This document shows, one piece after another, positions 28,166 to 38,531 of a stretch of 64,000 nt of DNA (the stretch's first letter is position 1; each line of letters opens with the position of its first letter). A model generated the notes under the pieces. It was not told where the DNA came from and made no database searches. It saw nothing but the letters and a program-made list of their open reading frames with translations. The DNA is taken from NCBI RefSeq assembly GCF_000813725.1, contig NZ_JWLD01000009.1, positions 2,757 through 66,756 on the forward strand, given 5' to 3'. The DNA comes from Leisingera sp. ANG-Vp (lineage in GTDB: Bacteria; Pseudomonadota; Alphaproteobacteria; Rhodobacterales; Rhodobacteraceae). The position numbers and the translations under genes are program-made.

Positions 28166-28645
28166 TCAGCTGTTGCCCAGCAGAATGTCCAGCGGCGGCA
28201 CGCCCGCGCCTTTCACCGGTTTGGTGACCACATAGGTGAAATAGCGGCTGAGACCGATGCGGGCGTCCAGCATTTCGTCGATCAAGCGCTGGTAAGCGTC
28301 GATATCACGGGTGACGATCTGCAGCAGGTAATCAAATCCGCCGCCCAGGGCCCAGCAGGCGGTGACCTCGTCATAGCGCTGCATGGCGGCTTCAAAGGCC
28401 TGGAAACTGGCGGCGGTGTGATCGGCAAGCTCAGCCGCGACAAAGACGGTCACATGCGGCCCGAGCTTTCTAAGGTTGATGCGGGCGCCGTAGCCCTCGA
28501 TCAGCCCGGCCTGTTCCAGCTTGCGCAGCCGGTCCCAGCAGGGGGTTGGCGACAGGCCGATCCTGTCGGCCAGCGCGGCCTTGGTGATGCGGCCCTCGGT
28601 TGAGAGCACGCGCAGAATTTCGAGGTCGCGCTGGTCCAGTTGCAT
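28166..28645 (-). CDS. asuR: Lrp/AsnC-family regulator of ectoine genes
   Basis: 159 residues: N-terminal helix-turn-helix (about 2-60; ALADRIGLSPTPCWDRLRKL) and a C-terminal AsnC ligand-binding domain. AsuR in Ruegeria is a feast/famine-type activator responding to diaminobutyrate. It starts eight bases after eutE and occupies the same place as in the described cluster. Confidence 0.9.
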   Translation of the reverse strand: MQLDQRDLEILRVLSTEGRITKAALADRIGLSPTPCWDRLRKLEQAGLIEGYGARINLRKLGPHVTVFVAAELADHTAASFQAFEAAMQRYDEVTACWALGGGFDYLLQIVTRDIDAYQRLIDEMLDARIGLSRYFTYVVTKPVKGAGVPPLDILLGNS

Positions 28646-28653
28646 GGGGCAGG

Positions 28654-29646
28654 TCAGTCTCCGGTAACACCGATGACGGCAGCACAATCGCCGGCCTGGA
28701 TCAACCCCGGAAAGTGGCGGCTGATCAGCAGGCCGTCCCGGCCGGCGCGGTATTCGGCCGGCGCCTCGCCGGTGCGGTCAACCGGCCAGACGCGGGCGAC
28801 CAGATCGCCCTTGGCCACTGGTTCGCCCAGGTCCTTCATGATCTCGAAAAGCCCCGCGCCCTGGCTGAAAATGAAACAGTCATCATCAGGCATGCTGAGC
28901 GAAACCGTGGGATCAATCTGCTTCTGCCCCTGCAGGATGCCAAAGTGGATCAGCACGTTGCGCAGACCCTTCTTGGCAATTGCATTGCTGCGGGCAGATG
29001 AGGAACCGCCGCCGCCAAGTTCGGTGGTGACCAGAACCTTGCCCATCTCTTCGACTGCGGTGTCATACATGCCTGCGCTGTCGATCTCCAAGAGCTGCAC
29101 CGAGTACGGCGCATTGAACGCTTTCATGGCCGAGAAACAGGCTTCCTCGGTCGTTTTGTCGTCCAGGATATGCGCCGCGGCAAAAGGCACGAAGTCCAGC
29201 GTCTTGCCGCCTGAATGGAAGTCAACCGCCACATCCGCCAGCGGCAGCAATGTGCGCTGGAAGTAGTCGGCGATCTTCTCGGTCACAGTACCGTCCGGGC
29301 GGCCCGGAAACGACCGGTTCATATTGCCCCTGTCTATGGGCGAGGTGCGCGTGCCGGCCCGGAAGGCGGGATAGTTGAAAGCCGGCACAATGATCAGCCT
29401 GCCGGTCACATCCTCTGCTTTGGTGTTTGCTGCCAGTTCCTGCAGCGCAATCGGGCCTTCGTATTCATCGCCATGGTTGGCACCGGTCAGAAGGGCCGTC
29501 GGCCCCTCGCCGTTCCTGATCACCGTCAGCGGGATCATCACAGATCCCCAGGCCGAGTCATCCCGGCTGTAGGGCAGCTTTAGAAAGCCGTGGTGCACCC
29601 CGTCCTGATCCAGAGGAATGGTGGGTGAAATGGGATTTTCCTTCAT
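28654..29646 (-). CDS. eutE: N-acetyl-diaminobutyrate deacetylase
   Basis: 330 residues of the succinylglutamate desuccinylase/aspartoacylase family. Zinc ligands are readable: His58 and Glu61 in ANHGDEYEG and His144 in DFHSGG. EutE (DoeB) removes acetate from N-alpha-acetyl-2,4-diaminobutyrate, the ring-opening product of ectoine. It lies three bases after eutD, so the two steps are tightly coupled. Confidence 0.93.
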   Translation of the reverse strand: MKENPISPTIPLDQDGVHHGFLKLPYSRDDSAWGSVMIPLTVIRNGEGPTALLTGANHGDEYEGPIALQELAANTKAEDVTGRLIIVPAFNYPAFRAGTRTSPIDRGNMNRSFPGRPDGTVTEKIADYFQRTLLPLADVAVDFHSGGKTLDFVPFAAAHILDDKTTEEACFSAMKAFNAPYSVQLLEIDSAGMYDTAVEEMGKVLVTTELGGGGSSSARSNAIAKKGLRNVLIHFGILQGQKQIDPTVSLSMPDDDCFIFSQGAGLFEIMKDLGEPVAKGDLVARVWPVDRTGEAPAEYRAGRDGLLISRHFPGLIQAGDCAAVIGVTGD

Positions 29647-29649
29647 GGA

Positions 29650-30837
29650 TCAGTCCTTTACCAGCATCTTGCGCGGCACATCTGAGAGGCATTCCGGCCC
29701 GTCTGCGCCGATGCGGATGCTTTCTGTGATTTCAAAACCCCAGTCCTCCATCCAGAGGCCGGTCATGAAGTGGAAGGTCATATTTTCCTGCAGAACCGTA
29801 GTGTCTCCGGGGCGCAGGGACATGGTGCGCTCGCCCCAGTCCGGAGGATAGCTGACGCCGATCGGATACCCTGTGCGGTTGTCCTTTTCGATGCCGTATT
29901 TCTTCAGCACTTTGAAGAAGGCCTTGGCAATGTCCTCGCAGGTGTTGCCGGCTCTGGCCATTTCCAGCCCGGCCTCCATGCCTTCCAGAACGGCTTTCTC
30001 TGCATCCAGGAAGGTTTGGGTGGGTTTGCCGAGGAAGACAGTGCGCGACAGCGGGCAGTGGTAGCGGTGCACGACCCCGGCGATCTCAAAAAATGTGCCT
30101 TCGCCGGATCTCATCGGCTGATCGTCCCAGGTCAGATGCGGCGCAGCAGCATCCGGGCCGGAAGGGAGCAGCGGCACGATGGCCGGATAGTCGCCGCCAA
30201 AACCCAAGGCCTCATCATGGCGCAGGCCGGCATCATAGATATCAGCCACCAGATCGCATTTGCGCATCCCCGGCTCCACCTTGTCAAAGATCCGCTGGTG
30301 CATGCGTTCCACCAGCTTGCCCGCCTGGCGCATATAGGCAAGCTCGGCTTCGGATTTCACCGCACGCTGCCAGTTTACCAGGGCGTTGGCGTCGCCAAAG
30401 CGGGCATTCGGTAGGTGCTTTTGCAGAGAGGCGTAGGCCGCGGCCGTGAAATAGTAGTTGTCCATCTCGACGCCGATATTGCCGCCGTCCAGACCGCGGT
30501 CCTTCAGCTGGGCCGAGAGGTAATCCATCGGGTGCCGCTCGGTCGACTGCACGTAGTGATCCGGATAGCCGATGATACTGGCGGGATCCATGTAGCAGGT
30601 CCGCAGGGCACCATTGGCGTCCTGGCTGCGGCCGTACCAGATGGGCTCACCGGTGAGGCCCAGCACCACGCATTGGTGCACATAGAAGGACCAGCCATCA
30701 TAGCCGGTCAGCCAGTTCATGTTGGAGGGGTCGGTGACGATCAGAAGATCAAGGCCCCGGCGGGACATCTCGGCCCGGGTCTTGTCCAGGCGCTCTTGGT
30801 ATTCAGCGCGGGAGAAATACAGCTTGGGGTCTGCCAT
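29650..30837 (-). CDS. eutD: Ectoine hydrolase
   Basis: 395-residue M24-fold protein of the creatinase/aminopeptidase P type. EutD (DoeA) opens the ectoine ring to N-alpha-acetyl-2,4-diaminobutyrate, the main EnuR inducer. The N-terminal domain has NMNWLTGYDGWSFYVHQ and the C-terminal domain HRYHCPLSRT and GYPIGVSYPPDWGE, as in ectoine hydrolases. It shares a fold but little sequence with the creatinase at 9.2 kb. Confidence 0.93.
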   Translation of the reverse strand: MADPKLYFSRAEYQERLDKTRAEMSRRGLDLLIVTDPSNMNWLTGYDGWSFYVHQCVVLGLTGEPIWYGRSQDANGALRTCYMDPASIIGYPDHYVQSTERHPMDYLSAQLKDRGLDGGNIGVEMDNYYFTAAAYASLQKHLPNARFGDANALVNWQRAVKSEAELAYMRQAGKLVERMHQRIFDKVEPGMRKCDLVADIYDAGLRHDEALGFGGDYPAIVPLLPSGPDAAAPHLTWDDQPMRSGEGTFFEIAGVVHRYHCPLSRTVFLGKPTQTFLDAEKAVLEGMEAGLEMARAGNTCEDIAKAFFKVLKKYGIEKDNRTGYPIGVSYPPDWGERTMSLRPGDTTVLQENMTFHFMTGLWMEDWGFEITESIRIGADGPECLSDVPRKMLVKD

Positions 30838-30855
30838 ATGCGTGTTCCTGGTTGA

Positions 30856-31848
30856 TCAGCTGGTGAAAGTGGCGCCTGCACCCGCCGCGTTGGCACGGGA
30901 GCAGGCAAGGGTTGCGATGGCGGTGTCCTGAACACCGGTGCCGGTCAAATCGGCAATGATCAGTTCACTGGCGGAGCTGCGCCCGGCAGCCTGGCCGGAG
31001 GTGATGCCGCCTAGTTCGGCAAAGCTCTGGTCCTCCGCGATCAGCCCAGCACCCAAGGCGCTGCGCAGCTCGCCTTTGACGGCGCATTGGGACTGGCTGT
31101 CAGGGACATACAGATCCGCCTTGGTCAAGCAGGCAGGCTCCAATTCGCATTTGTGCTCCTGATCCGATCCCATGGCGATGACCAGTTGTCCCGGCTGCAG
31201 CCACTCTGCCATGATCACAGGCTCTGCCGCCGGGGTTGTTGCTACAACGATATCCGCCGAGGAAACCGCTTGTTCAATACTGGTGCTGACATGGATCTCA
31301 ATCCCGAGTTCCTCACGCAGGCCTGCCGCGGCGGCCTCTGCCTTGGCCGCATCCCTTGCCCAGATCGCCGCGCTTTTGACATCGCGTACAAGGGTCATGG
31401 CTTTGAGCTGCATTTTCGCCTGGACGCCGGCGCCGATGATGCAGACATGCGAGGCGTCCGCCCGCGCAAGGTGGCGCGCAGCCACCGCCCCTGCCGCAGC
31501 CGTGCGCACATCGGTCAGATAACCGTTGTCCAGGAGCAGCGCTTCAAGAAGGCCGGTCCTGCTGGAGAACACCACCATCAGCCCCGTGGTGCTGGGCAGG
31601 CCAATTTTGGGATTGTCAAAAAAACCTGGGCTCATCTTCATGGCAAAGCTGTCAAGCCCAGGCACATAGGCGGTTTTCACGCAAACCTCGCCATTTTGGT
31701 CAGACACCGGCAGCGTCATGATCGGCGGCATCACCACCTTGCCGCCGGCCAGGGTCGTGAAGCCCTGTTCGACGCAGTCCACCGCATCACTGTCCAGCGG
31801 CACCAGGCCGCGCAGCTCCGCTTCGGTCAGGATTTTGATGTCAGGCAT
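30856..31848 (-). CDS. eutC: Hydroxyectoine utilisation protein, OCD family
   Basis: 330 residues of the ornithine cyclodeaminase/mu-crystallin family with a Rossmann domain in the middle (VCIIGAGVQAKMQLKAM). In roseobacters EutABC are thought to convert hydroxyectoine to ectoine before EutD acts. The ATG at 31848 follows AGGGAGGC and overlaps the eutB stop by eight bases. Confidence 0.9.
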   Translation of the reverse strand: MPDIKILTEAELRGLVPLDSDAVDCVEQGFTTLAGGKVVMPPIMTLPVSDQNGEVCVKTAYVPGLDSFAMKMSPGFFDNPKIGLPSTTGLMVVFSSRTGLLEALLLDNGYLTDVRTAAAGAVAARHLARADASHVCIIGAGVQAKMQLKAMTLVRDVKSAAIWARDAAKAEAAAAGLREELGIEIHVSTSIEQAVSSADIVVATTPAAEPVIMAEWLQPGQLVIAMGSDQEHKCELEPACLTKADLYVPDSQSQCAVKGELRSALGAGLIAEDQSFAELGGITSGQAAGRSSASELIIADLTGTGVQDTAIATLACSRANAAGAGATFTS

Positions 31849-32848
31849 CTGCGCCTCCCTTTGTCTCCGCTTCAGCATCCACGTCTTCGCCATCAATGAT
31901 CCGTTTGTGCAGGTCCATGCCGATGTTCTGCCCGCTCACCAGCACCACGCAGCGCCCCGGGTTTTCGATCTTGCCCGCCAGCAGCGCAGCAATGCCGACG
32001 CTGCCAGAGCCTTCGATCACCTGGCGCTCCTCAGAATAGGCGTGGCGAATGGCGGCGGCGATTTCGGCTTCGGAAACCAGTACCACATCATCCACCAGGG
32101 CCTTGGTCATTTCGAAGGTGTAGGCATTGTCCAACCCGATGCCGCCACCCAGGGAATCGGCCAGCGTGGGCAGCTCCTCGACCTGAACAGGTCTGCCGGC
32201 CTTCAGGCACTCATGCATTGCGGCACCACGCTCCATTGAAATGCCGATGACGCGGATGGCCGGGTTTACGGCTTTCATCACCATCGCAACGCCAGAAATC
32301 AGCCCGCCGCCCGACAGGGGCACAAGAACTGTCTCCAGATCCGGCGCCTGCTCCAGCATCTCAAGCGCCACGGTGCTTTGGCCCGCGATGATATCAGGGT
32401 GATCAAACGGCGGCAGCAGGGTCATGCCATCCGCCACCAGCCGGTCGACCTCCACCTGGGCATCGTCCTGCGAGCGGCCTTTGATCCGCACCTCCGCACC
32501 GTGGGACCTGATGCCGTCGACCTTGTTCTGCGGTACCAGTTCGGACATGCAAATGACGCAGCGCACACCGGCCTGTGCCGCCGCATAGGCCAGCCCGCGC
32601 CCGTGGTTGCCGGTGGAAACACCGACAACACCCGCCGCGCGCTGTTCCTCTGTCAGCGACAGCACCGCGTTGGTGGCGCCGCGCAGCTTGAAACTGCCGG
32701 TGATCTGGGTGCTCTCCAGTTTCAGCGAGACTCGCCCGCCGACAAGCGCGCTCAGGGAAGGCGAGTCAACCAATGCCGTGCGGCGGATGCGCCCGGCGAT
32801 GCGTGCGCGGGCCTTGAAGCTGTCCTGAAGGGTTAGTTTTGCTGTCAT
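31841..32848 (-). CDS. eutB: Hydroxyectoine utilisation dehydratase
   Basis: 335-residue fold-type II PLP enzyme related to threonine dehydratase; the PLP lysine is Lys54 in TGSFKLRGA and the phosphate-binding glycines are in SGGGLISG. EutB is proposed to eliminate water during conversion of hydroxyectoine. It sits 18 bases after eutA and overlaps eutC. Confidence 0.9.
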   Translation of the reverse strand: MTAKLTLQDSFKARARIAGRIRRTALVDSPSLSALVGGRVSLKLESTQITGSFKLRGATNAVLSLTEEQRAAGVVGVSTGNHGRGLAYAAAQAGVRCVICMSELVPQNKVDGIRSHGAEVRIKGRSQDDAQVEVDRLVADGMTLLPPFDHPDIIAGQSTVALEMLEQAPDLETVLVPLSGGGLISGVAMVMKAVNPAIRVIGISMERGAAMHECLKAGRPVQVEELPTLADSLGGGIGLDNAYTFEMTKALVDDVVLVSEAEIAAAIRHAYSEERQVIEGSGSVGIAALLAGKIENPGRCVVLVSGQNIGMDLHKRIIDGEDVDAEAETKGGADA

Positions 32849-32866
32849 ATCACTCGTCTTGCCTGA

Positions 32867-33631
32867 TTAGAGTTCAAAAAGCCTGCCGTAACCCTGCACC
32901 GGATCACTGATCCCGGCCAAGCGCAGACAACGCCAGACCATTGCCTGGTTCGAGGTGACAACAGGTTTGCCCAGCCGGTCCTCAATCTGCTGCGCACAAG
33001 CCGCGGCGCGCAGCGCGGTACAGGACAGGAACAGGGCATCTGCCGCCGGGTCACAGGCCGCTATTCCGGCTTCGATGATGCTGTCTTCGGAGATCCGCGC
33101 CATCTGGCGGTCGTCTGTCAGACCGAAGCAAGCTGCGTTGACCACGTTCGGACCGTGGGCAGCAAAATACTGCGTCAGCTCATCCGTCACCGCTGGGCTG
33201 TAGGGGGTCAGGACCGAAACCCGCTTGGCACCCAGAGCCTCAAAGGCATCAAAGGCGGCAGAGCTTGGCGTGACGCACGGCGTGTCCGGCTTGGCGGCGT
33301 TCAGGTAACGGGTGACCGCATCATTTCCCAGCACGATGGACGCCGCAGTGCAGCCGTAGGCGATGACGTCGACGTCCTCATCCGGCAGGATTTGCGCGGC
33401 AGCTTCTGTCAGGCGCGGGCCGGTCTCCAGCAATGTTTCCCTGGTCGTCGGGTTTTCGAAGGCGATGCGGTTCACATAGACGCCCGCCTGGTCCGGGTCG
33501 CAGATGCGGGCGAAGTCGCGCTCAGAGGTATGGTCCGTGGCAAGTGCCACCAGCGCGATCCTCTTTTTCACCGGGCGGGCGTCCAGCCGCGCAGGAATGC
33601 GCGAGGGCGTGGAATGAATATCAAGAGCCAT
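32867..33631 (-). CDS. eutA: Hydroxyectoine utilisation protein EutA
   Basis: 254 residues of the Asp/Glu racemase and maleate isomerase superfamily, with the paired cysteines Cys94 (AYGCTAAS) and Cys204 (LSCTALR). It acts with EutB and EutC on hydroxyectoine. The ATG at 33631 follows AGGAAAG; it begins ten bases after usp. Confidence 0.9.
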   Translation of the reverse strand: MALDIHSTPSRIPARLDARPVKKRIALVALATDHTSERDFARICDPDQAGVYVNRIAFENPTTRETLLETGPRLTEAAAQILPDEDVDVIAYGCTAASIVLGNDAVTRYLNAAKPDTPCVTPSSAAFDAFEALGAKRVSVLTPYSPAVTDELTQYFAAHGPNVVNAACFGLTDDRQMARISEDSIIEAGIAACDPAADALFLSCTALRAAACAQQIEDRLGKPVVTSNQAMVWRCLRLAGISDPVQGYGRLFEL

Positions 33632-33641
33632 TTTTGCTTTC

Positions 33642-34079
33642 CTAAACAACAAGTACCGGGGGCTCCGCCAGGCTGGTCACCTTGTGGGACACGCTGCCCA
33701 GCAGCACCCCTTCCAGAGAGCCCAGCCCGCGGCTGCCGATTACGATCAGATCATGCCCGTGTTCCGTGGCAAAACCTGTGATGGAGCGGGCCACCGGGCC
33801 GCCTTTGACAAAGGCGCGGGGGGCGGAAACGCCTCGGGCCGCCGCCAGCGCCTTGCCATGTTCGGCAACCTGTTTGGCGTGGCTGCGCATAATGTCGTCC
33901 AGATTGTCTGGCTGACCCGCTTGCACCACATGCATAGAGGCCTCCAGCAGCGAATGGTGCCGGTAGACGGTCAGCAGCGTCAGCTCCGCCCCGCACAGCC
34001 CGGCCAGTTCTGCTGCCTTGGCCAGCGCGGCCTCGGCGCCTTGCGAGCCGTCGAAGGGGACCAGAATGGATTTGAACAT
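33642..34079 (-). CDS. usp: Universal stress protein linked to ectoine TRAP transporter
   Basis: 145 residues with the UspA nucleotide-binding pattern near the C-terminus (GSRGLGSLEGVLLGSVS). In Halomonas the equivalent TeaD binds ATP and damps the ectoine TRAP transporter; the gene is between the transporter and catabolic genes here too. Starts ten bases after uehC. Confidence 0.92.
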   Translation of the reverse strand: MFKSILVPFDGSQGAEAALAKAAELAGLCGAELTLLTVYRHHSLLEASMHVVQAGQPDNLDDIMRSHAKQVAEHGKALAAARGVSAPRAFVKGGPVARSITGFATEHGHDLIVIGSRGLGSLEGVLLGSVSHKVTSLAEPPVLVV

Positions 34080-34089
34080 CTTTGCCCTC

Positions 34090-35376
34090 TTATTTCGCAA
34101 AAGCCAGGTCGCGCAGGAACAGCGCAATTTGCGGGAAAAAGATCAGCGCCACCGACACCCCCAGCAGCATCAGGATAAAGGGAGGCGTGCCGCGCACCAC
34201 CTCTGCGTAAGGACGTTTGAAGACTGCGATGGCGGTGAAAATATCGCAGCCGAAAGGCGGGGTGGCAGAGCCGATGGCGACCTGCAGCGTGATGATGGTG
34301 CCGACCAGTACCGGGTCCAGCCCCACTGATTTCACCACCGGCGCAAAAACCGGCACCAGCACCAGGATCACCACAATGGGGTCGACAAACATGCAGCCGA
34401 TGAAGAAGGCGATGGAGATCACAAACAGCACGCCAATGGTGCCCATTTCGGCAATGCCGATGGCTCCCAGGATCTGCTGCGGCACCTGCGCGAAGGAGAT
34501 CACCCAGGAAAACGCCGCGCCCGCGCCGACCAGAATGAACACGATGGCGGTGATCAGCCCGGTGGACTTGGCGGTTTCATAGACATCGGCCAGAGCCATT
34601 GACCGGAACACGCCAACCTCGAGGACCAGCGCGTATAGCACGCAGGCGGCTGCCGCCTCGGTCGGGCTGAAGACACCGCCGTAGATGCCGCCAATGATGA
34701 TTACCGGAAATCCCATCGGCCACAGCGCCTGGCGCATTGTTTGCAAACGCTGGCCCCAGCTCGCTTTTGGTTCGGTGGGCACATTGTTGCGCACCGCATA
34801 GATGTAGGCATAGGCGGAAAACAGCAGCAGGATCAGCAGGCCGGGCCCGATGCCCGCGATGAACAGCTCGGCAATCGAGGTGCTGGAGACCACCCCGTAG
34901 ATGATCATTCCGATAGAGGGCGGGATCAGAAAGGCAATGTCGCTGGCGTTCACAATCAATGCCAGCACAAAACTGTCCTTGTAGCCCGCTTGCAGCATCC
35001 GCGGCCGCAGAGGCGAGCCGATGGCCACCACAGTGGCCTGGGTCGAGCCGGAGACGGCGCCGAACATGGTGCAGGCGGCGGCGGTGGAGATTGCCAGCCC
35101 GCCGCGGATGTGGCCCATGTAAGCCATCACCACATTGATCAGCCGCCCGGCCGACTGGCCGCGGGTCATGATGTCTGCTGCAAAAATAAACATCGGCACT
35201 GCAATCAGCGAGGCAGGCCGGATTCCGGCCATCATCTGCTGCACCATGGTCTCGGTCCGGGCCAGATCACCGAACAGCATCAGGAAACCGACCAGAGCGC
35301 CGGCAATCAGCGGGATCATCATCGGAAAGCCCAGAAGCAGCAGAGCAATCATGGTCAGGAAAATCGTAGCAGCCAT
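34090..35376 (-). CDS. uehC: Ectoine TRAP transporter large permease
   Basis: 428-residue DctM-type membrane protein, about twelve helices, with the large-subunit pattern GSPLRPRMLQAGY and FGCDIFTAIAVFKRP. It is the translocating subunit for ectoine and hydroxyectoine with UehB and UehA. The ATG at 35376 follows CTGAGGACC, ten bases after uehB. Confidence 0.92.
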   Translation of the reverse strand: MAATIFLTMIALLLLGFPMMIPLIAGALVGFLMLFGDLARTETMVQQMMAGIRPASLIAVPMFIFAADIMTRGQSAGRLINVVMAYMGHIRGGLAISTAAACTMFGAVSGSTQATVVAIGSPLRPRMLQAGYKDSFVLALIVNASDIAFLIPPSIGMIIYGVVSSTSIAELFIAGIGPGLLILLLFSAYAYIYAVRNNVPTEPKASWGQRLQTMRQALWPMGFPVIIIGGIYGGVFSPTEAAAACVLYALVLEVGVFRSMALADVYETAKSTGLITAIVFILVGAGAAFSWVISFAQVPQQILGAIGIAEMGTIGVLFVISIAFFIGCMFVDPIVVILVLVPVFAPVVKSVGLDPVLVGTIITLQVAIGSATPPFGCDIFTAIAVFKRPYAEVVRGTPPFILMLLGVSVALIFFPQIALFLRDLAFAK

Positions 35377-35386
35377 GGCTTGGTCC

Positions 35387-35998
<612 letters not shown>

Positions 35999-36022
35999 TC
36001 AGCAGCAACTGCGGTGAAAGCG

Positions 36023-37039
36023 TCAGTTGGCGGTTGCGGCCAGATCAGCCTTCAGCTGAGCCAGAATTGCCGCGCCGCTGTCACCGGTCATCTCGATGAA
36101 CTTGGCTTCAACCTCGGCTGCCGCTGCCTTGAAGCAGCTGCGCTGGTCGTCTGAGAGAACCGTCACCTGCATCTCCGGCTTGGCCTCCATGATCTTGGCC
36201 AGCTCAGTCTCAGCCGCCTGCTGCTGATAGACCACAGTGTGATCATAGGCCGCCTGCGCCGCATTCTGCACAACCTGCTGATCCTCAGCGCTCAGCCCGT
36301 CATAGAAATCCTTGTTGGCCATTACCGCCGTGGTGAAATTGTTGTGTCCGGCGTAGGTGATGTAGTCGGTAACCTCATAGATCTTGGTCGAGTAAAGGAA
36401 GAAGGTCGGGTTCTCCTGGCCCTGGATCACGTTGGTCTGCAACCCGCCGTACACCTCGCCCCACGGCAGCGGTGTCGGGGTGGCGCCAAAGGCCTTGTAG
36501 CTTTCCACCAGAAGCGGATTGGTCATCACCCGGAATTTCACCTCGTCCAGATCAGCACAGGTGGTGACCGGGGTTTTGGTGGTCATCGCCACTTCGCCTT
36601 CCGGGAACATGTTCAGCAGTTCCAGCCCCTGCTCGGCATAAAGCGGCTTGAACATGCCGTTGATCGCCTTGCTCTCTTTGTAGAAGCGCGCCAGGTGCTC
36701 CTGATCGGTGGGCAGCAGGTAGGGGACAAAGAACACCTGCGCCTCGGGAATCAGCGAGCCGGTAAAGCCCGGCGACTGGTCCACGAACTGCAGAATGCCA
36801 TCCTGGGTCTGCTCCATGATGTCAGCAGATTCGCCCAGCGTGCCATATGGGAACAGCTGGATCTCGTGATCCGAGTTCGCCTCGATCTCTTCCTTGAATT
36901 TCTGTGCATAGACGCCTTGCACATCGGTCATCGCCTCTTCGAAGGCATAACGCCAAGTGTCCGCCTGAGCCGCACCGGCAGCCAATGCAATCCCTGCGGC
37001 CGCAACGGCCCCAAAGGTGAATGTGATGGATTGAGCCAT
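36023..37039 (-). CDS. uehA: Ectoine/hydroxyectoine-binding protein of TRAP transporter
   Basis: 338-residue DctP-family protein with a signal peptide (cleavage near AAQAD) and the DctP signature region around MTNPLLVESYKAFGATPTPL. It binds ectoine and hydroxyectoine in the periplasm. GGGAGGAAATC precedes the ATG. The upstream gap holds a candidate EnuR site shared with the enuR promoter. Confidence 0.92.
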   Translation of the reverse strand: MAQSITFTFGAVAAAGIALAAGAAQADTWRYAFEEAMTDVQGVYAQKFKEEIEANSDHEIQLFPYGTLGESADIMEQTQDGILQFVDQSPGFTGSLIPEAQVFFVPYLLPTDQEHLARFYKESKAINGMFKPLYAEQGLELLNMFPEGEVAMTTKTPVTTCADLDEVKFRVMTNPLLVESYKAFGATPTPLPWGEVYGGLQTNVIQGQENPTFFLYSTKIYEVTDYITYAGHNNFTTAVMANKDFYDGLSAEDQQVVQNAAQAAYDHTVVYQQQAAETELAKIMEAKPEMQVTVLSDDQRSCFKAAAAEVEAKFIEMTGDSGAAILAQLKADLAATAN

Positions 37040-37107
37040 GATTTCCTCCCAAGTCTTATCAGTGCCTGAGCACTGCTGCGCCAGACTTGGGAAATATTGT
37101 ACTGCAT

Positions 37108-37139
37108 GTCAATTTTTTTATTGACGCGTGACAATTCTA
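37108..37139 (-). promoter_or_regulatory. Candidate EnuR operator at uehA promoter
   Basis: The 97-base gap before uehA holds GTCAAT (37108-37113) and ATTGAC (37120-37125) as a 6-bp inverted repeat around six T, then TTGAC-GCGT-GACAA (37121-37134), a near-palindrome. GACAATTCTA at 37130-37139 recurs exactly at the enuR start. AT-richness and the shared word make this the likely regulated promoter. Binding is inferred. Confidence 0.5.
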
Positions 37140-38531
37140 ATAAGTGAAGGGGGCAACTCCTTCTGGCGGGCGGCTGAGCATGCCGGCGATCAGTTCCAGC
37201 GCCTGCCGGAACCGGTCCGGGTCCTGAATACTGCCAAGCGAGACGCGCACTGCATTTTGCGTTGGCGTCTTAGGGGTGAGGAAAGGAGCATCCGGCGCCA
37301 CCGCCACTTTCAATTCCCTGGCGTAGGAGACAAAGCTTGCAGTGCTCCAGCCTTCAGTCAGCGGCAGCCAAAGATGCAGGGCGGAAGGGTGTCCGCGCCA
37401 CGGGTTCCCCTGCAGCACGTCTGCTGCGATGCCGTACCGTTCCGCAAGCGCCCGGCGCTGCCATTGCGCCAATTCCGCTGCGGTTCCGTCCAGCACCCAG
37501 CGGGTGGCCAGCTCGCACATCAGCGGCGTCGCCATCCAGCCGAACACAACCAGGCGTCCGGTCAGGGCCGGCAGCAAATGTTCGGGTGCCGCCATATAGC
37601 CCGCCCGAAGGCCTGAGATGGTGCATTTGGTAAATGTTGTGAGGTAAATCGACCTCTCTGGCGCCAGCGCGGACACAGGCACCGGACGGTCATCGGCAAC
37701 CGGTCCGAAGGCATCGTTTTCGATGATGTGCAAATCGTGTTTGCGGGCAATGCCCACCAGATCGCGGCGGCGCTCCTCTGGCATCATTCCCGCGGTAGCG
37801 TTTGCCAAAGATGGAAGCAGAAACAATACCTTCACAGAATTCTCGTGACAGTACCGGTCCAATGCCTCCGGCAGAATACCCTCTGCATCGGCCTCCAGGC
37901 CGGCGAGGTTCAAACCAAGGTAAGAGCAGCCTGAAACCAGCAGGTGATGCGTGATCAGGTCCGACACCACCGTGTCGCCCGGCCGGGTCAGTGCAGACAA
38001 GGCTGCGGACATTCCATGGCTGACCCCATTGGTCATGATAATCCGCTCCATCGGAACCTCCAGCCCGCAGAGCTGCAGCCAACGGGCTCCGGCCGCGCGG
38101 TGGGCATCATGGCCGACATTCGGGCGGCAGGACAGGTAGTAGCTCGGGTCCAGTCCCTCAGGCAAATCTCTCAGCGTCTGCTGAAACCGCTCCGCATGCT
38201 GATGCGAGACCACCGGGCGCGAGATAGACAGATCGAAATTACCGCTCTTTTCAGAGCTCAGCTGGAACGGCTGGTCATTAGGTTTGTCAGGATCCAGCAC
38301 ATAGCTGCCGCGCCCCACCTGACCATCAATCAGCCGCTGCCGCCGCAGACTCTCGTAAGCTTTGCTGACGGTGTGCACACTAAGATTCAGCTCTTCCGCC
38401 ATCTTCCGATGCGTCGGAAGCTGCGCGCCCTTGGGCAGCCTGCCGTCTGAAATGGCCTTGGCGATGGCCTGGGCAAGACTGGAATGCAAAGGGGATGTAA
38501 GAGCGGAGGGGTCGGGAAGCCAAATTGTCAT
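37137..38531 (-). CDS. enuR: MocR/GabR-type repressor of ectoine genes
   Basis: 464 residues: GntR-type winged helix (about 12-80; SVHTVSKAYESLRRQ) fused to an aminotransferase-like effector domain. The PLP lysine is Lys302 in TTFTKCTISG, the position reported for Ruegeria pomeroyi EnuR. EnuR represses the import/catabolic operon and is relieved when its PLP binds N-acetyl-diaminobutyrate or diaminobutyrate. It is the first gene of the 13-gene run. The start lies inside a palindrome, suggesting autoregulation. Confidence 0.93.
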   Translation of the reverse strand: MTIWLPDPSALTSPLHSSLAQAIAKAISDGRLPKGAQLPTHRKMAEELNLSVHTVSKAYESLRRQRLIDGQVGRGSYVLDPDKPNDQPFQLSSEKSGNFDLSISRPVVSHQHAERFQQTLRDLPEGLDPSYYLSCRPNVGHDAHRAAGARWLQLCGLEVPMERIIMTNGVSHGMSAALSALTRPGDTVVSDLITHHLLVSGCSYLGLNLAGLEADAEGILPEALDRYCHENSVKVLFLLPSLANATAGMMPEERRRDLVGIARKHDLHIIENDAFGPVADDRPVPVSALAPERSIYLTTFTKCTISGLRAGYMAAPEHLLPALTGRLVVFGWMATPLMCELATRWVLDGTAAELAQWQRRALAERYGIAADVLQGNPWRGHPSALHLWLPLTEGWSTASFVSYARELKVAVAPDAPFLTPKTPTQNAVRVSLGSIQDPDRFRQALELIAGMLSRPPEGVAPFTY